A stretch of 9,635 bases of DNA from NCBI GenBank assembly GCA_031290715.1, contig JAITNA010000214.1:1-9635 (forward strand). The letters are read 5' to 3'. Source of the DNA: Eubacteriales Family XIII. Incertae Sedis bacterium (GTDB lineage Bacteria > Bacillota > Clostridia > Peptostreptococcales > Anaerovoracaceae). The notes beneath the pieces were generated by a model. It saw only the letters and a program-made list of their open reading frames with translations, searched no databases and was not told the DNA's origin. The stretch's first letter is position 1. Each line of letters opens with the position of its first letter. Positions 6,368 to 9,635 of the stretch are shown here, one piece after another. The translations under genes were made by a program, and so were the position numbers.

Positions 6368-7057
6368 TTATTCCTCTCTATTGATTTCGGGCAGCTCGGG
6401 CTGCGGGTGTTTGACCAAACAGGAAACCGAGAAATTGTAAGCCTTTTTCTCAATGGTGGTCGGCGTGATCGTTTCCACCCCGGTTTCGGGGTCGACGTCA
6501 ACGATCGGCTGCCCGGGGATGGACGTGACGACCTCGGTGTACCCCTGGTACTGCACATCGGAAAAGATTCCGCTCATACGCAGCTGTGTGATGAAAATGG
6601 GGACGCCCGTGACCGTATCGCAGGCGGCGTTGAACTGCAGGACGCCCGAGGAGCGGTTGTAGGTCATGCCGGTCAGGGCCACGCGGGTACCCGCAAAGCC
6701 GTAGATTTCAGCAAACTGTTCCCCGTTCATGTCCGGATATCCCGAAAGATTGATCAGGACCGACGTCAGCTCTTCCATGGCCGCCGTCATGCGCCGCGCC
6801 TGATCCTGCGCCGCAAAGGACGCCTCATACGCCGCCTGGACCGTCGGGTCGTTCAGGTACAGCTCGACCGTTTCCGCCTGCCCCTTGAGCACGTTCATTT
6901 CTGTGTAATAGAACGAATAGCCCGCGCCGCAAAGTACGATGATGAGGATTATGACCAAGATCAGTACGCGCCCGCCCGCCTTGCCGGAGGTATCGCCCGC
7001 CTTCCGATCCATCGCGAGGATGAGGTTGATGTCCTTTTGTTTGATTGCCCTTGCCAT
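6368..7057 (-). CDS. pilN: PilN-like pilus alignment-complex protein
   Basis: A 229-residue bitopic inner-membrane protein. The short cytoplasmic tail has KDINLILAMDR (8-18), comparable to the INL(L)P peptide by which PilN docks into a cleft of PilM. One transmembrane helix follows at about 30-50 (VLILVIILIIVLCGAGYSFYY), then a helical segment (53-100) and a mixed alpha/beta end domain containing VALTGMTYNRSSGVLQF (125-141), the periplasm-side or extracytoplasmic ferredoxin-like part of the family. Length is typical. The ATG at 7057 is preceded by AGGGAAGAG and lies 10 nt after pilM; the stop is 4 nt from the pilO start, suggesting translational coupling. Sequence similarity alone is modest; the tail motif, topology and gene order carry the call. 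A GspL/PilN hybrid-type protein is the main alternative. Confidence 0.75.
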   Translation of the reverse strand: MARAIKQKDINLILAMDRKAGDTSGKAGGRVLILVIILIIVLCGAGYSFYYTEMNVLKGQAETVELYLNDPTVQAAYEASFAAQDQARRMTAAMEELTSVLINLSGYPDMNGEQFAEIYGFAGTRVALTGMTYNRSSGVLQFNAACDTVTGVPIFITQLRMSGIFSDVQYQGYTEVVTSIPGQPIVDVDPETGVETITPTTIEKKAYNFSVSCLVKHPQPELPEINREE

Positions 7058-7067
7058 CTCTCTTCCC

Positions 7068-7976
7068 TCACTTCCTCAGCATCGTGCCGATATTGAGCAG
7101 ATATTTTCCGGGGGTAAACTCCGCTTGTTTCGCCGCGGCGTTTCCTGTGAGTTTTGTAATGGACGCAAAATCGAGCCCCAGAAGCTGAATGCCGAGATAG
7201 CCGAGAGCGGACGCGAGGAGTTCCGTCTGCCGCGGCGTGATTCCGGCAAAATACGCCGCCGAAATCTCCGAATCGGAACGCTGGCTCTTTTGGAATTGCA
7301 CCATCGCGGAAAGATGGTTTCCGATCTCCGTGTGCCACTCCGGCGTGTTTTCCGCAGTCATCAGGCGGTATTTGTTTGTGATACGGTAACGCCCGTTTTC
7401 AAACATGGAGAGAATGAACGCCTTTTCGTCAACCATGGCGAGGATCGAAGTGCCTGTGCGAAGCTGCGGCATGACGGCCGCGGCCCGGATTTTCGCGTTC
7501 ACGCCGATGTTGATATGTTTCAGATCGAAGCCCGCGCTCACCAACACGCTGCGGTACGTTTCGAGCAGCTCCCTGTTGACCGCTACGGCGAGGATTCTCG
7601 CGCCGCCGTTTTCCGCTTTCGGGCTGAGTACCGCGTAGTCGAACACATCGTTTGCCGATTCGTCCCCGGCGGCAGACAGCTCGCGTTTGATGAACTCAAG
7701 CATCTTCGCTTCCGCAACAGGGGGCAGGTCCATCACCTTGGAACGAATGCTGTTATTATCGACCACAAGATAAGCCTCTTCCCGAAACAGCCCCAATTGA
7801 TTGCCGATATCGTGAAAATACCGCGTCATGATATCCTGATCCGTGATGATGCCGTTGATCATGCCCCCCTCGGGCAGCGGATACTCGGCATAGTCGGATA
7901 TTGTGATGCCGGACGCGCCCGTGCTTCCGATGAGCAGTTTGAGATGTGTGGGCGAACAGTAAAATGATACGCTCAT
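7068..7976 (-). CDS. pilM: PilM-like actin-fold pilus assembly protein, divergent
   Basis: A 302-residue soluble protein, somewhat shorter than most PilM (about 350). Family-like traits are a first beta-hairpin region (SVSFYCSPTHLKLLIG), the GGMINGIITDQDIM segment (37-50), MDLPPVAEAKMLEFIKREL (82-100), where PilM has its pilotin-like 'choose LP, then helix' SHS2-type insert, and RSVLVSAGFDLKHINIG (142-158), a typical linker between subdomains. The three actin-fold nucleotide motifs look degraded: residues 5-18 lack D-x-G, MVDEKAFILSMF (181-192) lacks the Gly and Thr of phosphate-2, and YFAGITPRQ (242-250) lacks the Gly-Gly of the adenosine loop. Nucleotide binding is therefore doubtful. There is no signal peptide or membrane segment. 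The start at 7976 has GGGAG 9 nt upstream. It sits 23 nt after pilC and immediately before pilN. Confidence 0.78.
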   Translation of the reverse strand: MSVSFYCSPTHLKLLIGSTGASGITISDYAEYPLPEGGMINGIITDQDIMTRYFHDIGNQLGLFREEAYLVVDNNSIRSKVMDLPPVAEAKMLEFIKRELSAAGDESANDVFDYAVLSPKAENGGARILAVAVNRELLETYRSVLVSAGFDLKHINIGVNAKIRAAAVMPQLRTGTSILAMVDEKAFILSMFENGRYRITNKYRLMTAENTPEWHTEIGNHLSAMVQFQKSQRSDSEISAAYFAGITPRQTELLASALGYLGIQLLGLDFASITKLTGNAAAKQAEFTPGKYLLNIGTMLRK

Positions 7977-7999
7977 ATTTTGGGACTCCCTTTCCTCTG

Positions 8000-9199
8000 T
8001 TAAAGGCCGCCTTCCGCGCCGACATTGCTGTACATCTGGTAGATGGGCAGCATGACGGATATAATAACGACGCCGACGACGCCGGCCATGACGACGATGA
8101 GTACAGGCTCAATGAGGGAAACCATACGCTGGCTTGCCATCTCGCTGTCGTAGTCAAACTGGTCGGCGACCGAATCGAGCATCTGCTCGAGCCGCCCGCT
8201 TTCCTCCCCGATCATGATGGTCGATTTGAGCTTGTTTTCAAAGCCGTCTACCCCGGCAATGGACTGTGACAAAGTGCGGCCGTTCCCGAGATGATCGATC
8301 ACCTGCACAAACTGGCTTTCGATATATTTGTTGCCGATGGTGTCGCGCGCGATGTTGAGCGCCTGAATCATCGGAATGCCGCTGACGTAGAGGGACGCGA
8401 GCGTCCGCGCGAATCTTGCCGTATAGATCGTCGACAGCAGCTTGCCGATCTTCGGGATACGCAGCTTGAACTTGTCGAGCGCAATGCGCGGCCCCGGCTG
8501 CCGGAAGAGATAAATCAATAAAGCGACCAAGATCACGACGCCGACCGCGAGAATCGCCCCGTATGAAGTGAGGAAGCCGCTGATCCCCATGACGATCCGC
8601 GTCGGAAGCGGCAGCTCCATCCCCTCAAACATCTCCATGAAGCGCGGGAGGACGAAAGTGAAGATCACCAAAACAACACCGATGATGAGCACCACCAAAA
8701 TGATGGGGTACATCGTCGCGCTGCGAATCTTTTGATTGAGCCGATGTTCCTTGTCATAGGTTTCGGCCATCTTGAGGGCCGTTACATCCATACGCCCCGT
8801 CTGCTCCCCCGCGCGCATCATATTGATGAGCAGCTCCGGGAACGAGCGCCCCCTCATCGACATGGCTTCCGACAGCGTAGAACCCCGCTGCAAATCCTCA
8901 ATGAGCGAATCGTAGACCTTCTTGACATGCGGCTTGAGGTCGCGCTGCGAAAGAATCATCATCGCGCGAATCAGCGTGATCCCCGAGGAAAGCATCGCGG
9001 CAAGCTGCCGGCAGAAATCCGCGATCTCCATCGTCTTGAGCTTGACCTGCGCCGTCCTCGATTCGGTCTGCGCCGATTCCGTCAAAAAAAGGTCTTGGTC
9101 GCGCAAGAGCGCGGCAAGCTGTTCCGCGTTCGCGGCCTCAATCCTGCCCTTTTGTTTTGCGCCGTCGATAGCTATCGCTTTATAGCTGTATAAAGGCAT
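8000..9199 (-). CDS. pilC: Type IV pilus inner-membrane platform protein PilC (GspF family)
   Basis: A 399-residue polytopic membrane protein, the usual length. It anchors the assembly ATPases and feeds pilins into the growing fibre. The N-terminus PLYSYKAIAIDGAKQKGRIEA is typical of GspF/PilC. Two T2SSF helical domains follow, about 58-185 (FCRQLAAMLSSGITLIRAM, then GEQTGRMD) and 262-388 (RFARTLASLYVSGIPMIQAL, then GEESGRLEQML). Transmembrane helices lie at about 163-185, 208-231 and 364-388, each within or after these domains. The ATG at 9199 is chosen because GGGGAGAG stands just upstream and the family N-terminus starts there; an in-frame extension to 9451 would run through repetitive noncoding hairpins. 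It is the first gene of the operon pilC-pilM-pilN-pilO-pilB-pilT. Confidence 0.94.
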   Translation of the reverse strand: MPLYSYKAIAIDGAKQKGRIEAANAEQLAALLRDQDLFLTESAQTESRTAQVKLKTMEIADFCRQLAAMLSSGITLIRAMMILSQRDLKPHVKKVYDSLIEDLQRGSTLSEAMSMRGRSFPELLINMMRAGEQTGRMDVTALKMAETYDKEHRLNQKIRSATMYPIILVVLIIGVVLVIFTFVLPRFMEMFEGMELPLPTRIVMGISGFLTSYGAILAVGVVILVALLIYLFRQPGPRIALDKFKLRIPKIGKLLSTIYTARFARTLASLYVSGIPMIQALNIARDTIGNKYIESQFVQVIDHLGNGRTLSQSIAGVDGFENKLKSTIMIGEESGRLEQMLDSVADQFDYDSEMASQRMVSLIEPVLIVVMAGVVGVVIISVMLPIYQMYSNVGAEGGL

Positions 9200-9217
9200 A
9201 ACTCTCCCCTCGAAATA

Positions 9218-9246
9218 ATGATAGCGATAATATTCTAAATAGTAAA
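9218..9246 (-). promoter_or_regulatory. Candidate promoter of the pil operon
   Basis: On the - strand TTTACT (9241-9246) is followed after exactly 17 nt by TATCAT (9218-9223). These match the -35 and -10 consensus at 4 and 5 of 6 bases. The transcript would begin near 9211, only about 12 nt before the start codon and directly at the Shine-Dalgarno site. The leader would be very short, so a more distant promoter is also possible. Confidence 0.35.
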
Positions 9247-9277
9247 GCAATCCGCGGGGAAATACAAGATTTTTCGT

Positions 9278-9311
9278 CAGATTCGTAAAATCGTAAAATC
9301 TGAGTAAAATC
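9278..9311. repeat. TCGTAAAA tandem repeat within a CAGATT/AATCTG dyad
   Basis: TCGTAAAA is repeated head to tail (9283-9290, 9291-9298), and GTAAAATC recurs at 9293-9300 and 9304-9311. CAGATT (9278-9283) and AATCTG (9297-9302) are inverted around the repeats. The cluster lies about 30 nt upstream of the candidate -35 of pilC, a suitable place for an activator site, but no known binding motif is recognised. Confidence 0.45.
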
Positions 9312-9404
9312 TGTACCACTGTCAGCCGTAGAGTGCCACGCGCTGAAGCGCTGCACTCTTGGCAGACGTGGTACGACGGAGCTAAAGCTCCTGTACCACT
9401 GTCA
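9311..9404. repeat. Composite hairpin unit flanked by 14-bp direct repeats
   Basis: CTGTACCACTGTCA occurs at 9311-9324 and again at 9391-9404. Between them lies GTGGTAC (9368-9374), the reverse complement of the GTACCAC in both copies, so it can pair with either. Pairing with the left copy gives a 62-nt hairpin (9313-9374) with inner stems AGAGTGC/GCACTCT (9330-9336, 9353-9359) and GCGCT/AGCGC (9340-9344, 9347-9351). Pairing with the right copy encloses GGAGCT/AGCTCC (9378-9383, 9386-9391). This part and everything to the right edge is noncoding. Confidence 0.7.
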
Positions 9405-9439
9405 TTCCCGGGCGCGAAGCGAACCGGGAATCCAGTGCC
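9400..9439. repeat. Interspersed palindromic repeat unit, copy 1
   Basis: The unit opens with TGTCATTCCCGG and closes with CCGGGAATCCAGTGCC. ATTCCCGG (9404-9411) and CCGGGAAT (9424-9431) form an 8-bp stem, with an inner CGC/GCG mini-stem around GAA (9413-9421). Units of the form TGTCATTCCCG...GGGAATCCAG are a familiar kind of dispersed REP-like palindrome in many bacterial genomes. Confidence 0.75.
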
Positions 9440-9445
9440 TACCCA

Positions 9446-9480
9446 TGTCATTCCCGCGGAGGCGGGAATCCAGGTTTTTT
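9446..9480 (+). repeat. Interspersed palindromic repeat unit, copy 2, followed by T6
   Basis: TGTCATTCCCGC, loop GGAG, then GCGGGAATCCAGG. The 8-bp stem (9450-9457 with 9462-9469) is perfect and GC-rich. Six T follow at 9475-9480, so a + strand transcript could terminate here, although the T-run is 5 nt from the stem. Any - strand transcript toward pilC would meet the hairpin without a T-run. Confidence 0.7.
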
Positions 9481-9484
9481 AGTT

Positions 9485-9530
9485 GGCACTGGATCCTCGG
9501 GATCGCCCTGCGGGCACCCCAAGGATGACG
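9485..9530. repeat. Interspersed palindromic repeat unit, copy 3, inverted orientation
   Basis: GGCACTGGATCC at the left end is the reverse complement of the right end of copy 1 over 9 bp (9485-9493 against 9431-9439), and GGATGACG closes the unit, so it reads in the opposite direction to copies 1 and 2. ATCCTCGGG (9493-9501) pairs with CCCAAGGAT (9518-9526) at 8 of 9 positions, with an inner GCCC/GGGC stem (9505-9508, 9512-9515). Confidence 0.65.
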
Positions 9531-9536
9531 GACTTC

Positions 9537-9549
9537 TGTCATTCCCGCG
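9537..9549. repeat. Truncated fourth copy of the TGTCATTCCCG unit
   Basis: TGTCATTCCCGCG repeats the left arm of copy 2 exactly, but the sequence then becomes ATAATGG and no GCGGGAATCCAG right arm follows. It is half a unit, joined to an unrelated AT-richer hairpin. Confidence 0.6.
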
Positions 9550-9554
9550 ATAAT

Positions 9555-9593
9555 GGTGCTTCTCAAATTCCGCAAGGAATTTGCAAGAAGACC
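9555..9593. repeat. Hairpin with GCAA tetraloop
   Basis: CAAATTCC (9564-9571) and GGAATTTG (9576-9583) form a perfect 8-bp stem closed by GCAA, a GNRA-type tetraloop if transcribed. CTTCT (9559-9563) and AGAAG (9586-9590) extend the stem past a small bulge, as do GGT and ACC at the outer ends. Confidence 0.65.
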
Positions 9594-9601
9594 TTATACA
9601 A

Positions 9602-9633
9602 CACTTTCTGAAATCTCTGATTTCATGAAAGTG
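9602..9633. repeat. 14-bp hairpin with one bulge at the right edge
   Basis: CACTTTC (9602-9608) pairs with GAAAGTG (9627-9633), and TGAAATC (9609-9615) with GATTTCA (9619-9625), around loop TCT. Only T9626 is unpaired. It is unlike the GC-rich units to its left in composition and may belong to another element that continues beyond the window. Confidence 0.7.
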
Positions 9634-9635
9634 AC

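Noticed and set aside
2404..9199. Type II secretion (gsp) operon
   Set aside because: PilT, a PilM-PilN-PilO series and absence of GspC/D/G-type genes favour a type IV pilus.
9200..9451. Upstream extension of pilC by 84 residues
   Set aside because: It would translate through the promoter region and hairpin repeats. The family N-terminus and a strong ribosome site fix the start at 9199.
9311..9549. CRISPR array
   Set aside because: The repeated units are themselves palindromic, of uneven length, in both orientations and irregularly spaced, with no unique spacers of constant size.

Overview
The window reads as bacterial chromosome of moderately high GC, with AT-rich spacers. Strong purine Shine-Dalgarno sites (GGGAGA, AGGAGAG, GGGGAGAG) precede almost every gene. 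No pilotin, PilP or PilQ secretin gene accompanies the pilus genes. These signs, with a clostridial-style Rrf2 regulator and an IS1634-type transposase, lean toward an anaerobic Bacillota (clostridia-like) lineage. The evidence is indirect and no species is assigned.

Layout. (1) 1-1023, + strand: the C-terminal two thirds or so of an IS1634/IS4-superfamily DDE transposase, cut by the left window edge. (2) 1024-1706: an AT-rich promoter/operator region, then an Rrf2-family repressor-type regulator (+). (3) 1707-2245: a good promoter, a leader with a perfect 12-bp tandem duplication, and a stand-alone histidine phosphotransfer (Hpt) protein (+). (4) 2277-2405: a gap-free 129-nt imperfect palindrome between the convergent hpt and pilT genes. 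(5) 9199 down to 2404, - strand: a six-gene type IV pilus operon in the order pilC-pilM-pilN-pilO-pilB-pilT. The first five genes are separated by 4-25 nt and the last by 62 nt. (6) 9200-9635: noncoding DNA with a candidate operon promoter, then about 320 nt packed with at least seven hairpins and several interspersed repeat units.

How the genes work together. PilC is the inner-membrane platform. PilM (cytoplasmic, actin-like fold) docks on the N-terminal tail of PilN. PilN and PilO form the membrane alignment dimer. PilB powers pilus extension and PilT powers retraction. Pilins and the prepilin peptidase are not in this window. The orphan Hpt protein could link a phosphorelay to neighbouring functions, but only its position suggests this.

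The most unusual items are: the 129-nt palindrome, whose imperfections are nearly all G.U or G.A when read as + strand RNA; the hairpin/repeat island upstream of pilC; an approximately 115-residue Ala/Gly/Thr/Pro insertion inside PilO; and a PilM whose nucleotide-binding motifs look degenerate.
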